A stretch of DNA of 23,652 nucleotides from Bacteroides sp. (GTDB lineage: Bacteria; Bacteroidota; Bacteroidia; Bacteroidales; Bacteroidaceae), in assembly GCA_019416685.1 (NCBI GenBank), contig DXWV01000017.1, forward strand, positions 1 to 23,652, written 5' to 3'. Made by a program: the position numbers and the translations under genes. Under the pieces are notes generated by a model. It saw only the letters and a program-made list of their open reading frames with translations. It made no database searches and had not been told where the DNA came from. Within the stretch, counting starts at the first letter, position 1; every line of letters begins with the position of its first letter. This document shows, piece after piece, positions 1 to 7,923 of the stretch.

Positions 1-78
1 AAGGTGCTATGAAAATATGACAGAGAAAACGGGTACTTTATCGGATGCTTACTATTTTATAATCTTTTAGTTATCAAC

Positions 79-94
79 ATACTACAAGTAGTAT
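79..94. other. Short perfect palindrome
   Basis: ATACTAC, a two-base centre AA, then GTAGTAT. It could be a protein-binding site for a gene beyond the left edge or merely a small hairpin. The rest of 1-78 shows no gene, tRNA or clear promoter that I can support. Confidence 0.25.
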
Positions 95-103
95 AGAAAA
101 CCA

Positions 104-146
104 TAAATAAAAGTAGCCAGGCTTTTCCATAAACAGGAAAGCCTGG
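104..146 (-). terminator. Second intrinsic terminator, tandem
   Basis: The stem CCAGGCTTTTCC (117-128) pairs with GGAAAGCCTGG (136-146) with one bulged base and a 7-base loop. On the minus strand it is followed by CTACTTTTATTTATGG, a T-rich tail. It could back up the terminator at 211-269. Confidence 0.7.
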
Positions 147-210
147 CCAGCTAACAACTACATTTGAGATGAAAAGAATGTAGTATCTTATTAAAAAAGG
201 ATACATTGAA

Positions 211-269
211 TTCTAAATAAAAGCCCTCCTCTATTTTATAAGCCACGCCAGGCCTTATAAAGGAGGGCT
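211..269 (-). terminator. Intrinsic terminator of the capsule operon
   Basis: The stem AGCCCTCCT (222-230) pairs with AGGAGGGCT (261-269). A second inner pairing joins TTATAAG (236-242) and CTTATAA (253-259). Read on the minus strand the stem is followed by TTTTATTTAG, a U-rich tail. It is the first strong terminator after capD (stop at 511). Confidence 0.75.
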
Positions 270-329
270 ACACAAACAAACAATAATATTAAGCTGAATT
301 ATCATGATTCACATCAGAATAATCCGGCA

Positions 330-382
330 TTCCTTACTCCATCTTATTAGAGTAAGGAAGAAAGCATTGGACGAATCCAATG
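330..382. other. Two adjacent hairpins downstream of capD
   Basis: A perfect 10-bp inverted repeat (TTCCTTACTC at 330-339, GAGTAAGGAA at 350-359, 10-base loop) lies beside a 7-bp one (CATTGGA at 365-371, TCCAATG at 376-382, loop CGAA). Neither has a long U-run after it in either direction. They may be weak terminators, RNA-stabilising 3' structures or decayed element ends. Confidence 0.45.
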
Positions 383-510
383 TTTGGGGTTATACAATCG
401 TCTTCTGTTTCCAGATAAAATAGGGAATACAAAAGAACAAGAAAAGTCCCTTTAACAAGCTAAAAAAACATATGAGCCATACAACACGTATTAATTGGGA
501 CGCCTACAAA

Positions 511-2487
511 TCAATTCAGATAAACTTCCGCATTTTCTCTATCCAGTTTCTCATACACAGAATTATTCGACTTAAACTCAGGCACCACCTGTTTCATCAG
601 TCTCACCGTATCTTCAATCCTCACCGCGAGTGCCAACTCCGCCAGTTTATCATAAGAGGCAAGTATCTCATCCCGTTTGTATTCCCTCACTTTGGCTATA
701 CGTATTTTGTAATGATCCGTCGGAATCGTATTCTCCTCATTACTCAAAACCTCTTCATAAAGCTTTTCGCCGGGACGCAAACCGGTAAACTTAATTTTAA
801 TATCTTCACCCGGAACGTATCCTGCAAGACGGATCATTTTCTCGGCCAAGTCTACAATCTTCACAGGTTCACCCATATCGAAAACAAATATCTGATTGCC
901 GGTACTCATTGTGGCTGCCTCCATCACCAAACGGCAGGCCTCGGGAATAGTCATAAAGAAACGGGTAATCCCGGGATCGGTGACGGTCACGGGGCCGCCT
1001 TCCAGTATCTGTTTTCTGAAATATGGAATCACACTGCCATTACTGCCAAGTACATTGCCAAAACGGGTAGTCACAAACTTCGTTTTTCCTTTCACCTGCC
1101 CATGTTCCATAGCAAGACCCAGACTTTGTACATAAATCTCAGCCAGGCGTTTGGAGGCTCCCATTACATTGGTTGGATTGACGGCCTTATCGGTGGAAAT
1201 CATCACCATCTTCTCAACGCAATATTGTACACAGAAGTCGGCAACCAGCCGGGAACCAACCACATTGACCCGGACCGCTTCACAAGGATTCTCTTCCATC
1301 AAAGGAACATGCTTGTAGGCGGCCGCATGAAATACGACCTGTGGATGGAACCTCTCAAAAGCCATCTGAAGACGTTCTTTCTGACGGACATCGCCAATGA
1401 AAGGAACAAATGTCAGTTCGGGGAAAAAGCGTTCCAATTCCAGACGGAGTTCGTGCATGGGAGTTTCAGCATTATCAAACAGAATCAATTGTTTAATCCC
1501 GAAGGTAGCCAGCTGGCGGCATAATTCACTGCCAATACTACCGGCAGCTCCTGTAACCAGAATTGTTTTACCCGTAAAATTCTTGATAATTTCCAGCATG
1601 TTGATCTCGATCTCATCACGCCCCAATAAATCCTCTATCCGAATTTCTCTGATGACAGTTTTCTTCAAACCATCCCCCAAAACATCAATAGGAGGAGAAA
1701 CATAGTTTTTCACATTATTATCCTGACAGAATTTCACCAAATGCCCCTGCTCCTTCTGAGCATCTTCATACGAAGGAAAAATAATGCCGTTAATATTGTG
1801 CTTTTCTACAAAGCATACAAAATTGGATTCATCTGCAAAATAATAAACCGGTGATTCTGATACTGAATACGCCTTAAGATTTTCATTTGGATTCACAAAG
1901 CCGACTACTTGAAAATGCTTACTTGTATACATACGCTTCTTGAGTGCAACACTTTTATCACCGGTGCCATATACCAACACTCTGGCTTTTCTGGAAGTGA
2001 ACTGTGATACAACAACATCATAAATCAAAATGAGCATAACACGAATACCCACCAGAATAGCTGTCGTTGTCAGCAGGTCAATAAAACAGCATACATACAA
2101 ATATTTTGTCGGTAACCATGAGCCAATCATCATGGCAATAATTAATAGAGATAGCTCCTTCAACATTATTGCCATTTCAATTTTACCTACACTTTTTATC
2201 GATGCATGACGTATAATGTTTCTACTTACTTTCAAAAAGTGAAAAGTAAGAAAACTGATAATGCCCGAACAAACTGCAATAGTTGTGATGACATTTTTCT
2301 CTACACTAATAATGAAACCATTGACAAAAAGCAGAGTAATGCATGTACCTGTAACAGACAATATTACATCGATGAATAAAACAGCCCGATAATTTACAAA
2401 TTTCTTCCTTTCAAACAGATTGTCGAAAATCTTACAAATAATACTTCTCACAATATTTTTTTTAATGTTAGCGTCCAATTTTGACAT
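511..2487 (-). CDS. capD: CapD/PglF-type UDP-HexNAc 4,6-dehydratase, membrane-bound
   Basis: A 658-residue protein of the long CapD/WbpM/PglF group. Four N-terminal membrane helices lie at about 35-160, then a CoA-binding-like fold (VLVYGTGDKSVALKKRMY at 170-187), then an extended SDR domain from about 300. The SDR domain has TGAAGSIGSELC (312-323) for NAD, HAAAYKHVPLME near 387-398, STDKAVNP (431-438) and MGASKR (442-447). In that last motif Met replaces the usual Tyr of YxxxK, which is normal for this dehydratase group. RFGNVLGSNGSVIP and LRPGEKLYEE are also present. It converts UDP-GlcNAc to the 4-keto-6-deoxy sugar for the DegT aminotransferase. The annotated ATG and first eight or so codons lie in the IS66 end, and no other in-frame ATG precedes the first helix. 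The original N-terminus may therefore have been replaced. It is the last gene before the terminators. Confidence 0.92.
   Translation of the reverse strand: MSKLDANIKKNIVRSIICKIFDNLFERKKFVNYRAVLFIDVILSVTGTCITLLFVNGFIISVEKNVITTIAVCSGIISFLTFHFLKVSRNIIRHASIKSVGKIEMAIMLKELSLLIIAMMIGSWLPTKYLYVCCFIDLLTTTAILVGIRVMLILIYDVVVSQFTSRKARVLVYGTGDKSVALKKRMYTSKHFQVVGFVNPNENLKAYSVSESPVYYFADESNFVCFVEKHNINGIIFPSYEDAQKEQGHLVKFCQDNNVKNYVSPPIDVLGDGLKKTVIREIRIEDLLGRDEIEINMLEIIKNFTGKTILVTGAAGSIGSELCRQLATFGIKQLILFDNAETPMHELRLELERFFPELTFVPFIGDVRQKERLQMAFERFHPQVVFHAAAYKHVPLMEENPCEAVRVNVVGSRLVADFCVQYCVEKMVMISTDKAVNPTNVMGASKRLAEIYVQSLGLAMEHGQVKGKTKFVTTRFGNVLGSNGSVIPYFRKQILEGGPVTVTDPGITRFFMTIPEACRLVMEAATMSTGNQIFVFDMGEPVKIVDLAEKMIRLAGYVPGEDIKIKFTGLRPGEKLYEEVLSNEENTIPTDHYKIRIAKVREYKRDEILASYDKLAELALAVRIEDTVRLMKQVVPEFKSNNSVYEKLDRENAEVYLN
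2466..2484 (+). repeat. IS66-type terminal repeat overlapping the capD start
   Basis: TGTTAGCGTCCAATTTTGA here differs at one base from 19926-19944 and has the same orientation. On the minus strand it encodes codons 2-8 of the capD reading frame (SKLDANI), with the ATG immediately beside it at 2485-2487. Confidence 0.75.
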
Positions 2488-2553
2488 ATCCCATTAAGGA
2501 AAGCTGCCAGAAGTCAGTTGTCCATTAAGTAGATTCAAAAAAGGAGTTGGTTT

Positions 2554-3399
2554 TTAAAGTTTATTATTACCCAATCCGATAGTCATTGGAAGAAGATTCT
2601 CATAATCTCTACGTCCGTTAACTATTGCTTGGAAAAACATTTTAAAGTATTGCAATACAGAAACACCCTGCATCTTGCAAGTAGCTATGATCGTATGGTA
2701 GGCTGCCGATATTCTCGCCATCTTGCCGCTGCCAAAGAACAAGGAGTTCTTACGCTCCCCCGACAGGGGGCGTATGGATCGTTCGGCAATGGAGTTGTCG
2801 ATCGTATAACAACCATCTTTGGTGTAAGCAAAGAGTTGGGTCCGGAAGGTATTCAAGTAATTCAGAGCCTTCTCCATCAAGTCACCTCTTGGCAAAAGCA
2901 TCCAAAAAGAAATCAGCATCTTTATCTCCACCCTGCTCTGAAGCATACTTGAATTTTGCCCAGGCATGAGTCAGACAGCAAAATGTTCGGTATCTATCAG
3001 TTTGTCATCCAAATACATATAGACATTGTACCCACCGGGCTGTAGTACCTTGAGTTGGCTTTCTCCAAGGATATGGCGTAAAACGTCCCTGCTTCTTGAA
3101 CCATCCTCATAACACCAGGTTTCATCACAGTTTACTATTGAATCTTTCTCAAGACAGTTCTCTTTCAGTATCTTTATCAGTCCGTGATATACCTGGAGCT
3201 TTTCTCAAGCCAGTTGGTCTGCGTCATACGGCTGACCTGCATCCGTTCATCCATCATACGTACCAGTTCACGATAAAGAGGAGTGTCAAGTACATACTTG
3301 TTGGAAACAAGATAAGCCAGGAAGGAACTGGAAGCATACGTTCCGGGCACTACATCAATAATCTCGAGTACCCCATCACAAGGGAAATAACCATCTACG
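2554..3399 (-). pseudogene. IS66-family transposase (TnpC type), decayed
   Basis: Four successive frames carry IS66 transposase motifs in the right order. (1) From 3399: DGYFPCDGVLEIIDVVPGTY and SNKYVLDTPLYRELV. (2) LIKILKENCLEKDSIVNCDE followed by TW and directly by YEDGSRSRDVL, where relatives carry about 25 more residues, so there is an internal deletion. (3) CCLTHAWAKFKYASEQGG, in a new frame after a lost base near 2980. (4) GDLMEKALNYL, then TIDNSIAERSIRPLSGERKN and SLFFGSG, ending at 2554. Single-base losses in short A and T runs account for two of the frame changes. The catalytic D and E region is interrupted, so no active transposase can be made. The longest continuous piece (2554-2967) is the C-terminal domain. 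Confidence 0.88.
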
Positions 3400-3433
3400 A
3401 TTAATCATCATCAATCGCCCATCACTATATTTA

Positions 3434-4774
3434 TTATCGTACAATCGCCTCCTTGATGCTCTCCACGATGTACCTCACATCATCGTCCGTCACATACGGA
3501 CCTGTTGGCAGACAGAAACCTACCTTAAAGAGTTCTTCCTCTATACCATTGGTATATACAGGAGCACCTGCATATACTGGCTGCTTGTGCATTGGTTTCC
3601 ATACAGGACGGCACTCAACCTTCTTGCTGAGCATGAATACACGCATAGCCTCGACGTTGTCGTTTGGCTGACAATCGGTTGTTGGTGAATCTACAGCGTG
3701 GATGACACCAGCAGCACCACCGACTGCAGTCTTAATAACCTCCTTATAAGCGTTCTCCTGATCAACGACCTTCACCTCTGGATCGAGTACCATCGTGCAG
3801 AGCCAGTAGTTAGAATCATACTTAGGATCATTTGGCTGCCTGTTGATCTTTATACCTGGGATATCCTTCATCAAATCCTCATAGAGAGCTTGAACATGCT
3901 TGTGGTGGGCGATGTGCTGATTGAGAACTGTCATCTGACCACGTCCGATACCAGCGCATACATTACTCATACGGTAGTTGAAACCGATAGCTGTGTGCTG
4001 ATAGTATGGATATGCATCACGAGCTTGGGTTGCATACCACATGATAGTGTTAGCATCTTCTGCATTGCGACAAATCAAAGCACCACCACCAGAAGTGGTG
4101 ATCATCTTGTTACCATTGAATGAGAGTACACCATACTTACCAAAAGTACCAAGCACCTGACCATTGAAACGTGAGCCTATACCCTCAGCAGCATCCTCAA
4201 TAACAGGAATATCATACTTATCTGCGATAGCCAAGATCTTGTCAATTTGGTAAGGCATACCATAGAGAGCAACAGGGATAATTGCTTTAGGATACTTACC
4301 CGTCTTTTCTTTACGGTCAATGATGGCCTTTTCAAGAAGTTCTGGATCCATATTCCATGTATCCTTCTCAGAACCGATGAACACCGGCTTAGCACCCAGA
4401 TATGTAATAGGGTGACTTGATGCACAGAATGTGAAACTCTGTACACATACCTCATCACCAGCCTGAACACCTGCTGCAATCAGTGCTAAGTGAACAGCAC
4501 CTGTACCTGCGCTAAGACATACAACTGCTGTGTCTTTCAATTTCGGGTTTAAATGCCAAGAAGCAGGATTTGCTTCAGACCAACGAGAGTCTCCATAAAC
4601 AGCACTCTCTGCATTACTTGTAACGAACCTACACAAGTCTTTTTCAAACGCATTGACATTAGGACCCATTGGAACAACCCAATTGGTATCAAAAGCCTCC
4701 TTTACATACTTTTGCTCCCATCCCTCCTCACTCATATGGGCAAGACAGAGATAAATTGTTTTTCTTTCTTCCAT
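3434..4774 (-). CDS. DegT/DnrJ/EryC1 sugar aminotransferase (PglE/WcfR-like)
   Basis: I choose the ATG at 4774, giving 446 residues beginning MEERKTIYLCLAHMSEEGWE, which matches the family start. The longer frame to 4918 would run back into the sugar transferase gene. The family is PLP-dependent and installs an amino group at C4 (or C3) of a nucleotide-linked keto sugar. Visible motifs are CLSAGTGAVHLAL (86-98), VIEDAAEGIGSRFNG (191-205) with the cofactor Asp at 194, and LSFNGNKMITTSGGGAL (217-233) with the PLP lysine at 223. The C-terminal part has ECRPVWKPMHKQPVY and GFCLPTGP, which are standard. It should act on the 4-keto product of the CapD-like enzyme encoded next in line. The two genes are now separated by IS66 debris. 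Its codons are less AT-rich than those of the middle block. Confidence 0.93.
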   Translation of the reverse strand: MEERKTIYLCLAHMSEEGWEQKYVKEAFDTNWVVPMGPNVNAFEKDLCRFVTSNAESAVYGDSRWSEANPASWHLNPKLKDTAVVCLSAGTGAVHLALIAAGVQAGDEVCVQSFTFCASSHPITYLGAKPVFIGSEKDTWNMDPELLEKAIIDRKEKTGKYPKAIIPVALYGMPYQIDKILAIADKYDIPVIEDAAEGIGSRFNGQVLGTFGKYGVLSFNGNKMITTSGGGALICRNAEDANTIMWYATQARDAYPYYQHTAIGFNYRMSNVCAGIGRGQMTVLNQHIAHHKHVQALYEDLMKDIPGIKINRQPNDPKYDSNYWLCTMVLDPEVKVVDQENAYKEVIKTAVGGAAGVIHAVDSPTTDCQPNDNVEAMRVFMLSKKVECRPVWKPMHKQPVYAGAPVYTNGIEEELFKVGFCLPTGPYVTDDDVRYIVESIKEAIVR

Positions 4775-4818
4775 TGAAAATACCCTTATATTAAATATCT
4801 TTAATAATCTAACCTGTA

Positions 4819-5472
4819 TTAAATCTTCTCTCCAGCATACATCATATTCTTGCCCAAAACTGTACAAAAAATCATCTGTATGTCTTTGATGAATGAATAG
4901 TGATGATAATAATAGCAATTCAAACGTGTTTTGTCCTTATACAGAACATTATCATTGTACTCGATAGCTATCTCTTGAGCTTCACGTTTATCACCTTCTG
5001 CCTGTTTTTTCGTCACATATTCGGAAATCATCTCATCCTCAAGACGATACTTTAATGTAGCTGGACCAGTTATTCCAGGACGAAGTTTCAACACATCACG
5101 ATCATCACCTTCAAGCTTATCTGCATAACCTGGAACATCAGGACGAGGACCTACAAAGGACATGTTACCTATAAGAACATCCCATAATCCTGGTAGCTCA
5201 TCTAGCTTATAATGGCGTAGTGTAGCACCGAATGGAGTGATACGACTATCACCAGCGACTGACACAGAACTACCATTATGCTTCACTGTCATGGAGCGAA
5301 ACTTATGGCAGTTAAATAACTTACCACCTTTTCCCACACGTTTCTGAACAAAGAATGCAGGACCACCAGGCATCTTCACCTTAACCATGATGGCAACAAT
5401 TAGTAATAGTGGCCAAAGGAAGAATAGACCAATAAAAGCGACCAGTCGGTCGAATAACCATTTTAATGTCAT
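4819..5472 (-). CDS. Initiating undecaprenyl-phosphate sugar phosphotransferase (PglC/WcfS-like)
   Basis: A 217-residue small-type bacterial sugar transferase. It starts the repeat unit by moving a sugar phosphate from a UDP-sugar to undecaprenyl phosphate at the inner membrane. One hydrophobic membrane segment at about 9-30 (FIGLFFLWPLLLIVAIMV) is followed by FFVQKRVGKGGKLFNCHKFRSM (40-61). The catalytic Asp-Glu pair sits at 91-92 in YKLDELPGLWDVL, then MSFVGPRPDVPGY (104-116) and LRPGITGPA (130-138). Size and layout match PglC and the Bacteroides WcfS type rather than the large WbaP type. Neighbouring aminotransferase and acetyltransferase genes suggest that the first sugar is a 4-amino or 4-acetamido trideoxy-HexNAc. 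The aminotransferase start lies 44 bp after its stop. Confidence 0.92.
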   Translation of the reverse strand: MTLKWLFDRLVAFIGLFFLWPLLLIVAIMVKVKMPGGPAFFVQKRVGKGGKLFNCHKFRSMTVKHNGSSVSVAGDSRITPFGATLRHYKLDELPGLWDVLIGNMSFVGPRPDVPGYADKLEGDDRDVLKLRPGITGPATLKYRLEDEMISEYVTKKQAEGDKREAQEIAIEYNDNVLYKDKTRLNCYYYHHYSFIKDIQMIFCTVLGKNMMYAGEKI

Positions 5473-5481
5473 AACAAACTA

Positions 5482-6078
5482 TTATTCTGGCAATATTTCC
5501 AAATACAATTCATTGCGGTCCATCTCTTTCACCACCTTCACATTGCTGGCAGAAAGAGCAGAACGATATGATGCAACGTTATCTTTGGATACTGTCTCAA
5601 ATAATCTCAAACCAATGCCAAAGCCAATATCGTTCATCATCTTATTCATGAGGGTGCCAAGACCACTTCCTCGATGGGCTATGTCTACCATTCTACCACG
5701 GAATCCCTTTCCATGGAAAAAACTGCGGATGAAGCAATATGCTGCTACAGTCTCTCCGTCCAAGAAAATGTATGCCAAGAAGGATTTATTCTTCTGAAGT
5801 TTCTTGATACTCTTTGAATCAAAACTATGTGGTTTGAAAAATGTATATGTTTCCTTTGGTTGCTTTGCAAAGAACTGAACTAAATCCTCAGTCGGAATGT
5901 TTACCATTGGTACTATCTTCATTCCACTCTCATTCTCGTATGTAGAATGAACAACACTCTCCAACGCCTTCAAGTTACCTTTAAATCTTAATGAGAATAA
6001 AATTGAATTCAATATATCAACAAGACCCCACAACCATGGCATCTTATCACGTAAAAAATGTGCTATTCTGTATAACAT
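5482..6078 (-). CDS. GNAT-family acetyltransferase
   Basis: I place the start at the ATG at 6078, one base after the aminotransferase remnant, giving 198 residues (MLYRIAHFLRDKMPWLWGLV). An upstream in-frame ATG at 6141 would add 21 residues read out of frame across the remnant and is unlikely. The C-terminal GNAT core has FLDGETVAAYCFIRSFFHG and the acetyl-CoA motif RGSGLG at about 136-141, followed by LMNKMMNDIG and SKDNVASYRSA. Nine bases separate it from the initiating sugar transferase. Between PglC-like and aminotransferase genes, the likely substrate is the 4-amino group of a UDP-4-amino-trideoxy sugar, the step done by the unrelated PglD in Campylobacter (inference). It could instead acylate another sugar of the unit. 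Confidence 0.78.
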   Translation of the reverse strand: MLYRIAHFLRDKMPWLWGLVDILNSILFSLRFKGNLKALESVVHSTYENESGMKIVPMVNIPTEDLVQFFAKQPKETYTFFKPHSFDSKSIKKLQKNKSFLAYIFLDGETVAAYCFIRSFFHGKGFRGRMVDIAHRGSGLGTLMNKMMNDIGFGIGLRLFETVSKDNVASYRSALSASNVKVVKEMDRNELYLEILPE

Positions 6079-6079
6079 G

Positions 6080-6661
6080 TTATTTTCTATTATATTCTTC
6101 AAGTGCTTTCTCAAGTAAATGTAATACACGCTTAAGATCATGTTTGCATAAGATATAAGCTAATCTACCTAATTGAGGATTGGAATAGAAACCTGCAGCC
6201 AGTGCCATCATAACGCTTTTACTAATGCAGTGCATTTCTGGCTCCAATTCAGTTTTTGTAGAAACAGGAATGCATTCATTTTGATATACAAATTCCTTTA
6301 AGCACCAAGCACAAAATTTCTCAGCATCATCAACGGGTAATTTTGCTACCGTATAAAATGCTCCCATTGGAATTAGGGTATAACATCCAGAAATCCTGTT
6401 TACACCATCAATTAATGTCTTTCTTCTTTCAGTGTACTCCTCATAAACCTCACGTGAATAGACCTCTGTGCCCTCAATTGATTCCTCTGCAATAATTTGA
6501 CCAATTAATGGTGGACTTAAACGAGCCTAACAGAACTTCATTACTGTATTCTTAACAGCTTCGTTTTTTATTATCAAAGCACCTATTCTTATTCCACATT
6601 CGGAGTGACGCTTCGATACCGAGTCAGTTAGCAAAACATTCTGCTCAATATCCTCTAAGTG
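6080..6661 (-). pseudogene. Decayed class I/II aminotransferase (aspartate-aminotransferase type), C-terminal half
   Basis: One frame from about 6661 reads HLEDIEQNVLLTDSVSKR, then HSECGIRIGALIIKN, and later PMGAFYTVAKLPVDDAEKF and LLEKALEEY. These are the PLP-lysine region (the Lys of SVSKR) and C-terminal domain of Bacteroidetes aspartate-aminotransferase-like proteins. About 190 of an expected 395 residues are left and the N-terminal half is missing. A TAG at 6527-6529 interrupts the frame where relatives, as I recall them, have Gln (KFCQARLSPP), consistent with one C-to-T change. Later changes include a foreign-looking stretch (CIPVSTKTELEPEMHCIS) and loss of the residues that normally separate GLG from R(I/L)AY. 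The remnant ends one base before the acetyltransferase start. It cannot encode a working enzyme. Confidence 0.85.
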
Positions 6662-6767
6662 AGTACAGCTCCTGCCAGTTAACATCCTGTGGAATCTCAA
6701 TCTTAGTATCAGGATGTAATTCAGATTTTATTAGATCTATAAAAACCTTCTGATTAGTGTTCACCAT
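6645..6767 (-). pseudogene. 5' scrap of a gene, possibly a CPS-locus nucleotidyltransferase
   Basis: An ATG directly after the GT4 stop opens 40 codons: MVNTNQKVFIDLIKSELHPD, then TKIEIPQDVNWQELYSL, and a stop at 6645-6647. From memory this resembles the first residues of the uncharacterised nucleotidyltransferase-like proteins often encoded in Bacteroides capsule loci, which begin with an FI.LIK.EL pattern and continue IP..V(D/N)W..LY.LA. Only about the first 35 residues remain. At about 6662 the sequence switches to the aminotransferase remnant in another frame. The fragment shares the tight operon spacing of real genes, so it is probably the true former neighbour of the GT4 gene. The family assignment is tentative. 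Confidence 0.4.
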
Positions 6768-7904
6768 TTAAATTATCTCATCATAGAAATCAAGAAGGCA
6801 AGATCTCACAAAGCCCTGCTCAAATCTGGATTCTATCATCAGACGGGCATTTGCAGACATCCTTGCATAAGCCAAGTTATCGTCAAGCATACTTTTCATT
6901 GCTTCATATAGGGCATCGGAATTCTTTGAAGGTATGATTATTCCATTCTTACCATTCTCAATAATTTCACGACTTCCATTAATATCTGTTACTATCGATG
7001 GTAACCCCATTGCTCCAGCCTCCATTACTGTATTAGGGAATCCTTCACGATAGCTTGGAAATACGAAACAATCACTAGCTGCATAATATAGCAACAAAGT
7101 ATCATCAAAGATAGGACCGACTGCTTCTATCTGAGGAGTGTTATTAATTCGTTCCTTTGTCAATATCGATACAGGATCAAGGTTATCTTCATAAGGACCC
7201 ACCAATATCAAACGAACATTAGGACTATCTTTTAATAAGTGAATAAAAGCTTCAACAAGTTCATTAATTCCCTTATCGCCTACTATACGCCCGACAAAAA
7301 CAAATGTAAACACACCTTCTTTTTTTATTTTTAGAGCAGCCTCGACTACTTCTGAACGTCGTGAAAATTTTTCCATATCCACCCCCCTAACATTACCATA
7401 ACCAAGAACCTTCATCGGTTTCTTAGTAATGTAAGTTTGCAAATCATCCATTACCCCTTTACCTTCGGGTATTACATGTGTCGCACATGCACATGTAAGC
7501 CAATCCGTACCCATAAGAACTCTTCTTTTCAGTCCCACAGTGGTAGGCCATACTAAACCTGTAAATGTATGAATTCTTCTTGGAACACGTGCGATCCATG
7601 CTGCAACCATACAGAGCATGCCTGCTTTTGGAGTCATAGAGTGCACTATAAATGGCTTCTCTTTACGAAATACTTTAATGAGTTGAAGTAGTGATTTAAA
7701 ATCATTCCAAAGGGAAATGTGCCTTTCCATTGGAACTTCAATGTACTTTACACCCATTTTCGCTAATTCCGTTAATTCTGGACCAGGTGAAGTTAAAGAA
7801 ATCACTTCATATCCTTTTGCCTGCAAATCTTTAACAATAGGTTTGAAAAATATTATAGACATCGATACAGTTGCAGCACGAATAATTTTCTTCTTATCTT
7901 GCAT
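6768..7904 (-). CDS. Family 4 glycosyltransferase, PglA-like
   Basis: A 378-residue GT-B enzyme. The N-terminal domain includes LQAKGYEVISLTSPG, HSMTPKAGML (88-97) and RRIHTFTGLVWP, the set found in PglA/CapM-type transferases that act early on a lipid-linked amino sugar. The C-terminal domain has FVGRIVGDKGINELVEAF (203-220) and YREGFPNTVMEAGAMG, with the donor-binding glutamates at 287 and 295. In Campylobacter, PglA adds GalNAc to undecaprenyl-linked bacillosamine. The PglC-, PglE- and PglF-like genes further down the operon make a comparable second step plausible here (inference). The stop codon directly abuts an ATG that opens the remnant region 6767-6080. The true next gene after it appears to have been lost. 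Confidence 0.88.
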   Translation of the reverse strand: MQDKKKIIRAATVSMSIIFFKPIVKDLQAKGYEVISLTSPGPELTELAKMGVKYIEVPMERHISLWNDFKSLLQLIKVFRKEKPFIVHSMTPKAGMLCMVAAWIARVPRRIHTFTGLVWPTTVGLKRRVLMGTDWLTCACATHVIPEGKGVMDDLQTYITKKPMKVLGYGNVRGVDMEKFSRRSEVVEAALKIKKEGVFTFVFVGRIVGDKGINELVEAFIHLLKDSPNVRLILVGPYEDNLDPVSILTKERINNTPQIEAVGPIFDDTLLLYYAASDCFVFPSYREGFPNTVMEAGAMGLPSIVTDINGSREIIENGKNGIIIPSKNSDALYEAMKSMLDDNLAYARMSANARLMIESRFEQGFVRSCLLDFYDEII

Positions 7905-7923
7905 ATCAATTAGTTCGAGACTC

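Larger units (their letters stand above)
2466..3399 (-). mobile_element. IS66-family insertion sequence remnant, 5' truncated
   Basis: The stretch between the aminotransferase stop (3434) and the capD start (2487) is almost entirely decayed IS66. It holds a broken transposase frame (2554-3399) and, outside its 3' end, a terminal repeat TGTTAGCGTCCAATTTTGA at 2466-2484. The other end is missing, because homology stops abruptly about 35 bp after the aminotransferase stop. The accessory genes of the family (tnpA and tnpB) are absent. The remnant lies in the same orientation as the operon, and no strong terminator is evident inside it, so read-through to capD is possible. Confidence 0.85.

Noticed and set aside
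485..505. Further IS66-like end just after the capD stop (GGCGTCCCAATTAAT on the minus strand)
   Set aside because: Similarity to the other ends is short and needs a gap, and capD appears to have a normal C-terminus.
472..1524. Long plus-strand open frame opposite capD
   Set aside because: It is antisense to the strongly conserved SDR domain of capD, has no recognisable motif and follows from capD codon usage.
4775..4918. N-terminal extension of the aminotransferase to 4918
   Set aside because: The extra residues come from the sugar transferase 3' end in another frame, and the family N-terminus begins at the ATG at 4774.
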